Source: Rana temporaria (Eukaryota > Chordata > Amphibia > Anura > Ranidae). Taken from it: a stretch of 64,000 nucleotides of DNA. This document shows positions 22,796 to 35,095 of this stretch, piece after piece. Both the position numbers and the translations under genes were made by a program. The notes below the pieces were generated by a model. The model had not been told where the DNA came from, did no database searches, and saw only the letters and a program-made list of their open reading frames with translations. The first letter of the stretch is position 1; every line of letters starts with the position of its first letter. The DNA lies in the NCBI RefSeq assembly GCF_905171775.1, contig NC_053497.1, forward strand, positions 108,230,157-108,294,156, read 5' to 3'.

Positions 22796-23378
22796 GAATC
22801 ATGGGAGTGTAGTTTGTTCTGCAATCTTTTGATCAGTTTTCAGCTGATAGCAGGCTGACCACTGTCCACTGGCCATATGGTCGGGATCCACCCAGAAGCC
22901 AGGATTCATTCTCTGAGAGCCTGAGCCAATCCCTTTCATCCCCTCCACAGCCCAGCACTCCAGTGTGCGCTGGAGGGGAGAGCAAAGAATTGACTTGTGT
23001 TTTTATTCCCAGTATCTCTTTCTAGGAAGGAAGGTATTTTTGTGCCATGTACGACTCTGCTTGTCTATTCAGGAGACCCTACAGATATCCTTCCTGAAGA
23101 GAAGCTTTGTGTTGTGTGCCAGTACAACAGTAAAACATTTCTCATGGATGACAAAAAGACATCTAAAAGTGCTGAAGAGAAAATAAAACAAAAATGAAAA
23201 TTAACTGCTTTACTACTGCCTGGTGTCTCTAAACGGTAAAGGGCTGGGCACTTATAAAGGACACTGAATATAGAACCACTGGGCCAAACCACTGGGTTGA
23301 TCTGAGCAGCTCTGTACCTTCAGATCACCGTGATTGGTCATAGAGAAACCAACTATAGCAATCATATGATTTATACAT
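22796..23378. other. No gene or clear repeat recognised
   Basis: About 580 bases. Frames near 22965-23197 overlap in several phases and have no recognisable domain. Confidence 0.4.
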
Positions 23379-23381
23379 TTT

Positions 23382-24103
23382 GGGCCAGATTCACATAGGT
23401 TACGCGGATCTAAAGATCCGCTAACCTATCTGATTTAAGATCCGCCGCCGCAAGTTTTTGAGGCAAGTGGGTAATTCACAAAGCACTTACTTCAAAACTT
23501 GCGGCGGCGTATTGTAAATCCCCAGGCGGAATTCAAATTCCGCGGCTAGGGGGAGTGTACTATTCAAATCAAGCGTGTTCCCGCGACGATCGAATAGCGC
23601 ATGCACCGTCCGCAAATTTACCCAGCGTGCATTGCGCTAAATGACATCGCAAGGACGTCATTGGTTTCGACGTGAACGTAAATGGCGTCCAGCCCCATTC
23701 ACGGACGAGTTACGCAAACGACGTAAAATGTTTAAATCGCGACGCGGGAACGATGGCCATACTTAACATTGGCTGCGCCTCATAGACCCAGGGGTAACTA
23801 TCCGCCGGAAAAAGCCGAACCCAAAAGACGTAAAAAAAAGCGCCGGGCGGTCGTTCGTTTCTGAATCGGCGTATCTCCTCATTTGCAAATTCGTCGCTTA
23901 AATAAACCGAAACGCCACATAGCGGCCGGCCTGGAATTGCAGCCTAAGATCAGACGGTGTAACACAGTTACACCTGTCGGATCTTAAGGATATCTATGCG
24001 TAACTGATTCTATGAATCAGTCGCATAGATACGACCGGCAGAACTCAGAGATACGACGGTGTATCAGGAGATACACCGTCGTATCTCTTTGTGAATCTGG
24101 CCC
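23382..24103. mobile_element. 722-bp Harbinger-type MITE, duplication TTT
   Basis: Ends GGGCCAGATTCACATAGG and CTTTGTGAATCTGGCCC form the terminal repeat; TTT flanks both sides (23379-23381, 24104-24106). Subterminal palindromes include AGATACGACGGTGTATC and its complement near the right end. An interior core with GCCCCATTCACGGACGAG and CGTAAATGGCG is shared with 40491-41181 (reversed) and 58709-59368. The terminus also matches the coding Harbinger elements at 49587 and 53114, which suggests mobilisation by that transposase. Confidence 0.65.
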
Positions 24104-24106
24104 TTT

Positions 24107-25966
24107 ATGTTTACATCTGTGAGCCCTCCCTTTCCTTTTGCCATGGAGGAAGGAAAGGAAACAGGAAATAAGGAATGATCGAATCATTCATTAGTTCCCC
24201 AACACAGTACAATCACAGCAGCACCAACTGCAAGTAAATCTTTTTTAACCCTTTCACCATCCCATCTATACATCTACATAGCATCTCTCTATGTGCCCTG
24301 TATATTAACCCTTTACCTCCCTTATCTGGCACATCTGCACGTTAACCCCTTCATCTCCATCCTCTTTGTGAACTGTGCATTAATCTTTTCACCACCACCT
24401 CCTTTATGTGTATGACCTATACGCGCAGTATCTAGTGTCTAGTGCACCATTACCAAGCTCCATGTTTTAATCCCCTGTCTATATATTAAAAAATTCAAAA
24501 TCTAACCTCTGAACGAAATCTCTATCCATTGGAGTAATTGTCAACCAAAGTATCATAGCACTGGAAGCTGAAAAATTGCCTTTTACTGAAGGCTAATACA
24601 GACTGCCCTCAAGCGGTTAAACACATTCTGTAAAATTTGAAGGTATGCTACTACTAATAGTCAAATGTTAATGCTCTGACAACAGTCTGGCCTCATCCTG
24701 ATAACACACATTAATGCATCATGCATATTCTGGGCATAAAAAATGCTACTTATACAGCCGATTGGTGTTTTTATTTCTTTCAGAGTTGCTGTAGAAGCAT
24801 TTCTATGTTAACCTATATGGCCATGCATATTTGGGGATTTACAGGCATAGTTGAAGAGGAGAATTTACAGGCTGAAAAATTATCACATTTTTGAGAGGAG
24901 CTTTTGGGCATAAAAAACACTTTACATGAATAAATGTGGCATTTAGACACATTCAGTCGTTTCAAGTGTAAATAGATTATAGTGAAAAATTAGCTGAGGG
25001 TTACAATGGTTATAAACACGAACGCACATAAATGTTAAGAAATTAAAGCTGCTCTGCATTGCAACAGTGATATCTCATATTAATGATTAATAATCAATAA
25101 AGTGATTCTAAGTAAGAAGGGGATTATATAAAATAATCTACAGAGGTCAGCTGTGAGCTGATGTGTACCTAAGTTTGAAAAACTGTGATATATATCACTG
25201 GAAATTGCTAATACTATGAATATTATGCAAAATCACTAATGCTGTAAATAACTATTCATTGGATGAATGATTAATGATGTTCCAATAAACATAAACAAAT
25301 AGAGTCCATTTGAGGTAAAATAGCCGTGACTTCAAGACGAATTAACACCCAAGAAGAAGTGCCAAGAGATTAGATAAAGTTCCTCCACCTCTTATTACAA
25401 ATCTCCTTACCGACTCGCGTGGATCTCTTATTATGGAGATCACATTCGCCTGTGGCTGTTAACCCTGCCCAGGGTCTCTTAATGGTCTCTCGATGGTTAC
25501 TGTCCTATTTCTTCCACGTGGGGACTCCTTGCTAGATCTCCCAAATGTAGGTAACCCTTTTTTACAGAGGATTTGTAATTCCTACTTCCTGGTTGCAGCC
25601 AGGGCCATCTTAGCTCCTGTGTTCTGAGTCTGAAGAGCAGTTTTGAATAAATGTGCATAAACACGTGTGCAATATGAGCCATTATGAGCATTTTTTATGT
25701 TGCTTTTTTCTCCTAGAGGTTCTGGCATTTTTTCAGCCCTGCTGCCCTGATCAGCAGGGCTGATCACCCCCTCAGAGTAGTACAGTGTTACTATGGTGAC
25801 ACTGAACTACTCTGATGAAAGTATGTAAAAAAATGTAAAACATTAAAAAAATAAACAATATTTTTTTTAAAAACATGTTATTTATTTTTTGAATTTCTAT
25901 ATGTATTGATATATTATAACAATTGTGTCAAAAAATAAAACTGCAAAAAACTTGCCATGTCTTTTC
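24107..25966. other. No gene; weak tandem repetition at 24240-24430
   Basis: About 1.86 kb without a credible coding frame. Between 24240 and 24430 phrases like TTAACCCTTTCACC and CACATCTGCACGTTAACCCC recur loosely, which points to an old tandem repeat. The rest is AT-rich and unassigned. Confidence 0.45.
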
Positions 25967-25970
25967 TTAA

Positions 25971-26088
25971 AGGGGTTGTAAAGGTTTTTTTTTTCTTTTA
26001 AATAACAAACATGTCATACTTTTCTCCTCTGTGTAAGGGTAAGCAGTGGCTGCATTAAGGTGAAAACCCTTGAGTATTTACAACCCCT
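25971..26088. mobile_element. 118-bp TTAA-flanked MITE (T2-like)
   Basis: Starts AGGGGTTGTAAAGG and ends TATTTACAACCCCT, with TTAA at 25967-25970 and 26089-26092. The end sequence TTAAAGGGG agrees with the TTAAAGGRR ends reported for T2 MITEs in Xenopus (established knowledge, recalled). Confidence 0.7.
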
Positions 26089-26092
26089 TTAA

Positions 26093-26579
26093 ATGCCTCA
26101 GACTGTATACATTCAAAAAAGTTTTTTTTGGGGGGGGGTTGGGTATTTTTAATGTCCCATCATTTTAAAGTATATCTAAAGTCTCCAATCCTCCTCTTCT
26201 GGGATCCCTCATCAGCACTCCTAGCTTCTCCTCTTCTTAAGTCCCCCATCAGAGAAGCGATGTCTCTCGGGGCACCCATGTTCCCGATGTCCCATGTTCT
26301 GCTGCTGCGTCCATTGACACAGACAGCAGGACTTGGCTCTGCCCCCTAGCTCCTGCATCATTGGATTTGATTGACAGCAGCAGAAGTCAATGGCTGCGCT
26401 GCTATCAATCTTTCCAATGAGGACCCGAGACAGCAGCTGGAGCGGGTGGGCTCTTTCCTGACCCAGGAACGATCGGGCTCAGGTAAGTAAAAGGGGGGCT
26501 CTGGTGCACTACAATAGGTTTTTGACTTCAAAACATGGAACGCATTGAGGTAAAAAAACGTATGGTTTTACAACCCCTA
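26093..26579. other. Unassigned, with a possible TTAA-MITE remnant
   Basis: Ends in GGTTTTACAACCCCTAAAAG, like the right end of the TTAA-flanked MITEs, but no matching left end was found. No coding frame is convincing. Confidence 0.35.
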
Positions 26580-27280
26580 AAAGGGCCTCAAGAAATTAGA
26601 TTTTATAATATACATACCATACATAGTTTGTAGACACTATAACTTTCACACAAACCAATTATTTTACACTTAGAGCCCATTCACACAGGGGCGACTCGTC
26701 AGGGGCGACAGCCGCCTGACAATTTGCTTCCCGCTCTGTTCAATAGAACCATTCTAATAGGAGAGACGCAAGTCGCTCTGACTTAGAAAAAGGTCCTTTT
26801 ACGACTTAGGGGGCGACTCGGGGCGACTTGCATTGACTTCTATACAGAAGTTATTTTGCAAGTCGCCTCTGAAGTTGTCTTCAGGTCGCCTTACTGATTT
26901 GCCCCCATAGTCGTGCCGGCCCTGTGTGAATGGGCTCTTATTGGGATTTTATTTACCAAAGACATGTAGCAAAATAAATTTTGGCCTGCATTTATGACGA
27001 CATTTGATTTTATTGTTTTTTTTTTTTTATAACAGAAAGTATAACAAATATTGTTTTTTTTTTTTTCTAAATTTTCGGTCTTTGTTTATATCGTAAAAAA
27101 TAAAAATAAACAATAATGATTAAATACCACCAAAAGAAAGTTCTATTTGTGGAAAAAAAAAAATTTGTGTACAGGATTGCATGACCATGCAATTGCCAGT
27201 TAGGGCAGTGCAAAGTATCAAAAAAAAAAAAAAATGGTCATGAAGGGGGTAAAACCGTATGGAGCTGAGGTGGTTTAAGA
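26580..27280. mobile_element. Family P repeat, partial, split by a MITE
   Basis: The parts 26600-26672 (ACTATAACTTTCACACAAAC) and 26938-27280 (TTGGGATTTTATTTACC, then ATACCACCAAAAGAAAG) are contiguous in other copies of family P. They are separated here by the element at 26673-26937. Confidence 0.55.
26673..26937. mobile_element. 265-bp MITE, duplication TTA
   Basis: Ends GAGCCCATTCACACAGGG and CCCTGTGTGAATGGGCTC are perfect inverted repeats over 18 bases, and TTA lies on both sides (26670-26672, 26938-26940). Interior words GGGCGACTC and AAGTCGC repeat. It interrupts family P, where other copies read CGCTTATTGCGATTTT across the empty site. A 3-bp TTA duplication fits Harbinger. Confidence 0.75.
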
Positions 27281-27313
27281 TCAAATTCATGGTCCCTACT
27301 GTTGGTTATCTTT

Positions 27314-27927
27314 TTTTTTTTTTGCAAAATCTTTTTTATTGAGATTTATATTGACATACAAAACTAGCCCACGCAGGGGCCGAACAGTTGCCCACGCAGG
27401 GGCAGTACCCCGGTCGCGACAACATGCCGCAACAGGGCACAACACACATCTTAAACATCCTAACGTAACTTATACTATATCCCCAATGTGGGGAGAGGGT
27501 AACTTCAGGATAATCTGTGCTCAAATCGGTATTGACAGAAGAGTGCAGCATGAAAATAGTTGGGTCAATAGCTAACAAACTGCAGGCACATTATCTATAT
27601 AGGCATTTGCTACTGGATCATTTACCGTGGCGTTGTCATCTAGCCAACAGTTCCATACTTTCTCAAATTTCTGTGGGCATCCCCTGCCCGAGTAGGTGGC
27701 CCTATACAAGGGCAAACTAGCATTTACTAGGCTTTTCCAGAATCTGACAGAAGGGGGAGACGATTGTTTCCAGGTCATCGTAATGGCCTTACGAGCATAA
27801 TATAGTAACAGGGATATGAGTATCTTCCTGGCTCTAATCACTGACATTTGTTCCACCAGCCCCAACAGACAATATTTAGGATCATAAGGAACACAAGTCC
27901 CAGTGACCCTATTGATCACCTGGAGAA
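27314..27927 (-). pseudogene. 5'-truncated L1/Tx1-like LINE, ORF2 C-terminus and poly(A) tail
   Basis: The minus strand encodes about 115 residues open to a stop at 27572, with LLGLVEQMSVIRARKILISL, LLYYARKAITMTWK and FWKSLVNASLPLYRATYSGR, the pattern of the C-terminal part of L1/Tx1-type ORF2 proteins past the reverse transcriptase. A 3' untranslated region and an A tail (plus-strand T run at 27314-27323) follow. GTTGGTTATCTTT is present on both sides (27301-27313 and 27928-27940), a perfect 13-bp target duplication. LINEs of this kind insert by target-primed reverse transcription and are often cut at the 5' end. The open frame and perfect duplication suggest a fairly recent insertion. Confidence 0.8.
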
Positions 27928-27940
27928 GTTGGTTATCTTT

Positions 27941-28388
27941 AAGACGAGAAATCCCATTAGGTGAATGCTAAGAAAAGAGAGCACAAAAGCTTTTATTACT
28001 CATCAGGATTGATATAAAAGAAATATGCTTTGGTATAAAACTATATGTAAGGTGAAATGTATTCCTATTAAAGGTGTTTTGCATTTAAAATGATATAGCA
28101 GATAGAACATAACTCCTAAATGTCAGTAATGTCTATCCTGCATTTATCTTCTACCCTACTGACCTAAATCCAAACTCTAGCAAAAACTTCAAATTTTGTT
28201 TCGAATGGAGCAGGAAAATGTAGGTTTTTACTGCAGTAAATTCGTGTCAGGACAGATTGTGATGGGAAATCTCTCCAACAATGATATAGATGTAGCAAAG
28301 TCCCGGGCCCTTGAGGCCTAATGGTGACCTCCAGAGTCAGGGAGAGCTGACATCCTTCTGTGTAGAGTGGGTCGCAAGGCATGGTGGG
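27941..28388. other. No gene recognised
   Basis: About 450 bases between the LINE duplication and the LTR-like repeat. No coding frame or repeat boundary is clear. Confidence 0.4.
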
Positions 28389-29759
28389 TGTAATGCAAGA
28401 TGAAATGGTGGGCGCCAGACACTTTTAGAATGCAAAAAAAGATTTATTGTCTCTTGAACAGAACTGGGGGGTTAGGGTCAGGACACCCTTAGGTAGATGC
28501 AATGTAAATTAGCAGACTCAGAGACTTCTATAGAAAGACAGCTAAACAGGTTAAGGCTTCCGCTTCTGTATAGGTAGGACTGCTGTCTTCTATGGTTACA
28601 ATTTTGTAGCAGTTACTAACGGCAATAGAATGCAACTATTTGCAACACGAACAGTTCTTAGTTTACCCCCACTATCACTCACTGTGGGTCTTCACTTAAC
28701 AAGCTCCCAGTCTCTCTCACTAGACTTCAGATCCAATAGCCACTGGATCCCCTGGGTTCTTCCATTGTTAGCACTTAGTATCTTCCTCAAGCGTAATCCC
28801 TGCTTTCCTGCTGGGTCCCTGACTTGGCACTCACAGATACTCTTCAAGTGTCACACCCACTGACATGCTAGGTCCCTGGATTGGCACTCACTGATGCCCT
28901 GAAAGCGTCACCTCTGCTGTCCCGCTGTGTCCCTGACCTAGCACTTGCTGAAGTTTTCCCACTTCTTCACCTTCCCCATCTGGCAAGAAGTCTGCTCTGA
29001 TACTGGCCTCAGCTTACCCACAGTGGTCTCCAGTAACAAGGTGGATGGTCCCTTAGTGGCAACATCTTCACCTCTACCTCTGAGCACACATGGTTCCCAG
29101 TGTTGTAAGTAACGGCGTTTAAATAAACGCTGTTACGTAACGATGGGCCTCCTGAGGGTAACGAGTGATCTATCAGATTACTCTTTCCCTCTCGGCAACG
29201 CCGTTCCCATTACTTTGGCGGCGTTACCGAGATTACATGGAGCGCGCGCGGGGGGGCAGTCCGGGGCTCCGGGCAGACTCTGACTGAGGGCGGGGGTCAT
29301 GTCTGTGACAACACGTTACTGGGCAGGGCGGGATGGAGCTGGCCTGTGATTCGTCACCGGCGGCCGTGACTCGTGGGTGGCGCTGACGCATGCACGTGCC
29401 TGGAGTCTCCCGCCCGCCTGCAGCAGTGTCCTCAGCCTCACTCCTCACCTCAGCCACCGACATCTCCCCCGTCCCCCGCGGAGGCTCCGCTCCACCAGCA
29501 CCGGTCCGGACTCCGGGGATAGTCACCCCACCACCTGAGAGCGCCAGCAGACCAGCACCGACTGACCGTGGCCCTGCAGGTGAGGAACCGAGGCGAGCGG
29601 CATCGGATTGGAACTGAGAGGGGGGGGAGAGCGGCCTAGTCTAAGGCCTGGTAAAATATGAACTTTGTGCTGATATTGCTTGTGTAACGTCACACCAATA
29701 ACTTTGCACTAAGTACAACTATAGTTGCTTCTTTCCCAGTTAACTTTCTTCCTTCTTTC

Positions 29760-30584
29760 CGAATAGCCTCTCACTTCCTGCAGCCTTGCTCCCCACGGTG
29801 GTTGCGGAGGTGCGCCACCTAGTGGTACTTCCTGGTTCGCTCCTGTGCAGCCTATTTAAACTCCCAGCACTGACAGGAAGGTGTAACTCTATTGCTGACA
29901 GAACGCCACTGTCAGCTGGGCTTCCAGACTCACCTGAACTTAGCTCCAGCTTCCTGAACTGGATCACCAGGACTCCTTGTTTGCAGCTACCGCTCTCATC
30001 AAGCAGGTCCAGGCTCCCAGGACGCACATCCATGCCCAGCTATCTGCAACCGCAAGTACTCTGCTATAGAAACCAATTACTAGACGCTGATCCCATACTT
30101 GTCGCTTGCTTCCAAGTTATGTTCACTGCTATGCTAATCTTATCAAGTACTATGGAGTCTCACTAAAGTCAACTACAGCACTCATGTTTAAGTTCATTGC
30201 TATAGATATCAATTACTATGCTCTGCTTGCTGCTTTGCTTCTATGCCTGTGTTCATTACTGACCTCTAGTTTGCAGTCCCAGTACTGCGGCTACATTTAT
30301 TCCTATACCTGTGCTATACCATTAATACCAAGATTTACTTTAATGTTGCTTATGCTGGAATAAGCACTATTTACTTTACTGAGGCTGTGATGATAGAACC
30401 CAAACTCTTAACTGAGTTAAGAGTGAAACCTGGGTTCGAACCTGAGAAGTCTCCACAGTTGCGATCCATAAACCTGAATCTAATTTGGCATATTGTTACA
30501 GCTTGTAAAGCTTAAAAGACTCCAATTATCTGTCTATATCAGGCTGTTATAGACAGATAATTCGAGTCTTTTAAGCTTTCAAGC
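29760..30584. other. Unassigned internal segment of the hAT element
   Basis: Includes a possible promoter-like TATTTAAACTCCCAG at 29846-29860 and a stem AAGCTTAAAAGACTCCAATT with its complement, near 30507-30580. The frame at 29786-30166 shows no domain. The block lies between two inverted copies and may itself be an old insertion. Confidence 0.35.
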
Positions 30585-30636
30585 AATATCAGCACAAAGT
30601 TCATATTTCACCATGCCTTAGACTAGGCCGCTCTGT

Positions 30637-31075
30637 AACATGCCTCACTGTGCCTGTAAGTAACATGCCTCACTGTGCTGTAACATGCCTCACTGTGCTG
30701 TAACATGCCTCACTGTGCCTGTAAGTAACATGCCTCACTGTGCCTGTAAGTTACAGGCACAGTGAGGCATGTTACTTACAGGCACAGTGAGGCATGTTAC
30801 TCACAGGCACAGTGAGGCATGTTACAGCACAGTGAGGCATGTTACTTACAGGCACAGTGAGGCATGTTACTTACAGGCACAGTGTGGCATGTTACAGATG
30901 GCACAGTGAGGCATGTTACAGATGGCACAGTGAGGTATGTTACAGATGGCACAGTGAGGCATGTTACAGATGGCACAGTGAGGTATGTTACAGATGGCAC
31001 AGTGAGGCATGTTACAGATGGCGCAGTGAGGCATGTTACAGATGGCGCAGTGAGGCATGTTTACAGATGGCACAG
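30637..31075. repeat. Minisatellite that switches orientation
   Basis: Units of about 18-26 bp: first ACATGCCTCACTGTGC with GTAAGTA, then from about 30748 the reverse complement GCACAGTGAGGCATGTTAC with AGATG spacers. Orientation switches at a palindrome centred near 30747. Later units gain ACAGATGGC. The long open frames here on both strands come from the array. Confidence 0.8.
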
Positions 31076-31623
31076 TGTCGTCTTATACGCCGGAAAAAAA
31101 AGTCAGTTACTTTGCTGAATAACTAATTACTTTGCCAATGAAGTAACTGAGTCACTAACTTAATTACTTTTTCGGACAAAAAAAGTAACTGTAACTAATT
31201 ACTTTTTTAAAGGAAGATGAGCAACACTGATGGTTCCTCGCCCGACACAACTGCTACTTCTGGTTGGACTACAAGCCCGCAGTCCTAACCCTACGCTGCT
31301 CTCCTTCTTCTAGATAGACCCTCAGACAGCCTAGGAGCCAGATGTCTCAAGATAGGCCTCAGGCTTCTGGCCTAGCAGCCCATCGCAGCATAACACACGT
31401 CCACCCAGACAGCTATGCAGGTGGCACAGAACTCCTATTACCTGACTCCACCCAAATAAATAGGCTCATTGTCTTATCCAATGTCACCAGCTACCAGGCC
31501 ACCTAGTGACAGAAGAGAGAAGTATATCAATTCCAGAAATAGGGGGAAATCAATTGATCTCCAAGGCAAGGCAACTGTCGCCTGGCAACTAAATTTAATA
31601 GCAACCCTGTCTAAACCCTTACA

Positions 31624-32051
31624 CAGTGGCAGGGCCTCACACTGTCACTGTGAGGTTGGTGGTTCAACTGGACCCAGGCTTTTAGGACTTCTGGATGTAT
31701 GGAGCTCTCTGATGCATTGGTTAGTCAAGACACACACGCAGGGGTATGGTGAATCAAAGACTAGGTTTTATTTTTCGTGCACACTGCACCTAGTCAAAAC
31801 ATACAAGAAAATGAATCAGCCAATCGTATTTAAGTAATTAGGTTATACAAGTAATACAGTAAGTCTTAATTATACAACGTGTGTAAAACATAGCAATCTA
31901 TTTTCTGTGTGACCAACTAAACCTTGTTTCTACCGCACGCCTTATCTATGTTATTGTTCTCTGCTCGTACACAATAACATTTGACAAGGCTGTTTCTTGC
32001 TTCTGTGTAATTAATCCTAATGGCTCTGGGTTAAAGGATACATCTCTACAA
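31624..32051. other. No gene recognised; LTR-like hints
   Basis: The minus strand has an AATAAAACC signal near 31770 and a TGTAAGGCTTGC start in the duplicated block at 32052-32127, which could be part of another LTR. Evidence is too thin to call it. Confidence 0.3.
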
Positions 32052-32127
32052 GCATTGATATTATGGGGGAACTCTAGCAAGCCTTACAATGCATTGATAT
32101 TATGGGGGAACTCTAGCAAGCCTTACA
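32052..32127. repeat. 39-bp unit tandemly duplicated
   Basis: GCATTGATATTATGGGGGAA... and CTCTAGCAAGCCTTACA occur twice in a row with a period of 39 bases and no differences seen in the shared part. Confidence 0.8.
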
Positions 32128-32157
32128 GTCACAATATGTGTATACTGTATATAAATA

Positions 32158-33642
<1,485 letters not shown>

Positions 33643-34061
33643 GGCCACGTACACACGGTCGGTCCAAACCGATGAAAACGGGCCGAAGTCCAGTTTCATC
33701 GTTCCAAACCGACCATGTGTACGGCCCATCGGTCTGTTGTCCTTCGGTAAAAAATTAGAGAACTTGCTTTAAAATCGAACCGATGGACGGCTGACCATCG
33801 GTCCAAACCGATGGTTAGTACACAAAAGCATCGGTTTAAAAACCCGCGCATGCTCAGAATCAAGTCGACGCATGCTTGGAAGCATTGAACTTTGTTTTTT
33901 CCAGCACGTTGTGTGTTTTACGTCACCGCGTTCTGACCCGATCGGTTTTTGGAACGATGGTGTGTACGCACATCAGACCATCAGGCCACTTCAGCGGTGA
34001 ACCGCTGAAAACGGTCCGTCGGACCATTCTCATCGGATGGACCGATCGTGTGTACGCAGCC
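33643..34061. mobile_element. Word-rich palindromic MITE (CCGATGG words)
   Basis: Starts GGCCACGTACACACGGTCGG and ends CCGATCGTGTGTACGCAGCC. The words ACCGATGG, CCATCGGT and CCGATCG recur throughout. The core has GCGCATGCTCAGAATCAAGT, TCGACGCATGCTTGGAAGCA and TACGTCACCGCGTTCTG, shared in reverse with 45474-45867. Confidence 0.65.
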
Positions 34062-34064
34062 TTA

Positions 34065-34458
34065 GGATCCATGCACACTGGACGCTAAAATAATGTTATA
34101 AAAATGCCAGTAGCTTTGCAGGGAGTCTTTCAAAGTTTTTGCAATAGCGTTTATTAGCGTTTTTCAGCGTTAGCGGTTTTTAGCTTTTTTTTTTCAATGG
34201 ATCAAAAATGCAAAAAAGCGCTGGTGACCCATGTTTTTGAGCATTTACCGGTGTTTGGCATTTTTTGGCGTTTTTCTTTAGGTAAAAAAAATGCACTTTG
34301 AACACGATTTTCGGGCATTCAGAAAAAAGACCATAAACCCCACTGCTCATTAAAGCTGAAAATCTTCCATGTTTGCATGGACACATAAGCTAACATAGAG
34401 TGGAGTTTATGGACTTTTAAAAAAAATGCAGTTAATCAGCTCCAGTGTGCATGGAGCC
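34065..34458. mobile_element. MITE with GCGTTTTT words, duplication TTA
   Basis: Starts GGATCCATGCACACTGG, ends CCAGTGTGCATGGAGCC; TTA at 34062-34064 and 34459-34461. Words AGCGTTTTT and AAAACGC recur in the interior. Its left TTA directly abuts the preceding MITE. Confidence 0.7.
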
Positions 34459-34461
34459 TTA

Positions 34462-34778
34462 CATTTTTTAAATGCAATACATTTCAATACAAATGCCACC
34501 CTAGTGTCATTGTATCATTGTTTTGGGACTCCCAAATGTCAGTGTGTCATTTCTCTGTACTCCCAAGTGTCAGTGTGTCATGGTTCTTAGGCTCCCCATT
34601 GTCATTGAGTCATTGTTCTGGGATCGCCAGCTGTTAGTGTTGCATTGTTCTGGACCCCATGTGTCAGTGTGTCATTGTTCTTAGATTAAAAGTGTCAGTA
34701 TGCCTTTTAGTCAATATGCCAGGGTCTTGTTGTCCTGAGACCTTCTCTGTCAGTATGTTTTTCTGATTTGTCATCAAA
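34462..34778. repeat. Minisatellite with GTGTCAGTGTGTCATTG units
   Basis: About 38-bp units such as AAGTGTCAGTGTGTCATTGT followed by TCTGGGACTCCC recur roughly seven times; one further unit continues after the MITE at 35062-35095. Confidence 0.65.
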
Positions 34779-34781
34779 GTG

Positions 34782-35058
34782 TGAGGCCCCGTACACACGA
34801 CAGAGTTTCTCGGCAGAATTCAGCGAGAAACTCGGTCAGAGCCGGATTCTGCCGAGAAACTCTGTCGTGTGTACACTTTCGGCCCGATGGAGCCGCCGAG
34901 GAACTCGTCGAGAAAATAGAGAACATGTTCTCTATGTTCTCGTTGTTCTATGGGAGAACTCGGCCCGCCAAGCTCCTCGGCGGCTTCAGGGCTGAACTCG
35001 CCGAGGAACTCGATGTGTTTGGCACGTCGAGTTCCTCGGCCGTGTGTACGGGGCCTCA
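34782..35058. mobile_element. 277-bp word-rich MITE inside the minisatellite, duplication GTG
   Basis: Ends TGAGGCCCCGTACACACGAC and CCGTGTGTACGGGGCCTCA; GTG flanks both sides (34779-34781, 35059-35061). Words CTCGGC, GAGTTCCTCGG and GAGAACT recur. Overlapping open frames on both strands are a result of the symmetry. Confidence 0.7.
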
Positions 35059-35095
35059 GTGTTTCATTGTTCTGGCTGCTCAAGTGTCAGTGCTG

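Larger units (their letters stand above)
29098..31229. mobile_element. 2.1-kb non-autonomous hAT element, duplication ATGGTTCC
   Basis: The element starts CAGTGTTGTAAGTAACG and ends GATGAGCAACACTG; ATGGTTCC is present at 29090-29097 and 31230-31237, a perfect 8-bp target duplication. Subterminal TAACGCCGTT and AGTAACTGTAACTAATTACT phrases are typical of hAT elements with CAGTGTTG ends. Near 29390-29590 a GC-rich leader ends in CCTGCAG|GTGAGG, a plausible splice donor from the source element's first exon. No transposase remains. The interior carries an inverted pair (about 29625-29685 and 30585-30640) and a large minisatellite. Confidence 0.8.
28389..31623 (-). mobile_element. LTR-like repeat (about 1.1 kb), interrupted by a hAT element
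   Basis: With the hAT insert removed, the minus strand reads from TGTAAGGGTTTAGACAGGG at 31623 to GCATTACA at 28389, so it has TG...CA ends. An AATAAA poly(A) signal lies at 28438-28443 on the minus strand. Length without insert is about 1.09 kb. I found no polypurine tract or primer site beside it and the 5-bp flanks do not match, so LTR status is only a reading. Confidence 0.4.

Noticed and set aside
29786..30166. 126-codon open frame in the hAT element
   Set aside because: No similarity to hAT transposase or other families; sits in a non-coding internal block.
30425..30445. GGGTTCGAACCTG, like a tRNA B box
   Set aside because: No A box at the right distance and no cloverleaf; probably chance or part of an old repeat.
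30637..31075. Repeats resembling a CRISPR array
   Set aside because: Units are contiguous or have short, repeated spacers, the array reverses direction, and the context is a vertebrate hAT element.
30839..31126. Long repetitive open frames encoding ACYRWHSE-type repeats
   Set aside because: Open in several frames and on both strands because the minisatellite unit length avoids stops; no sign of a gene.
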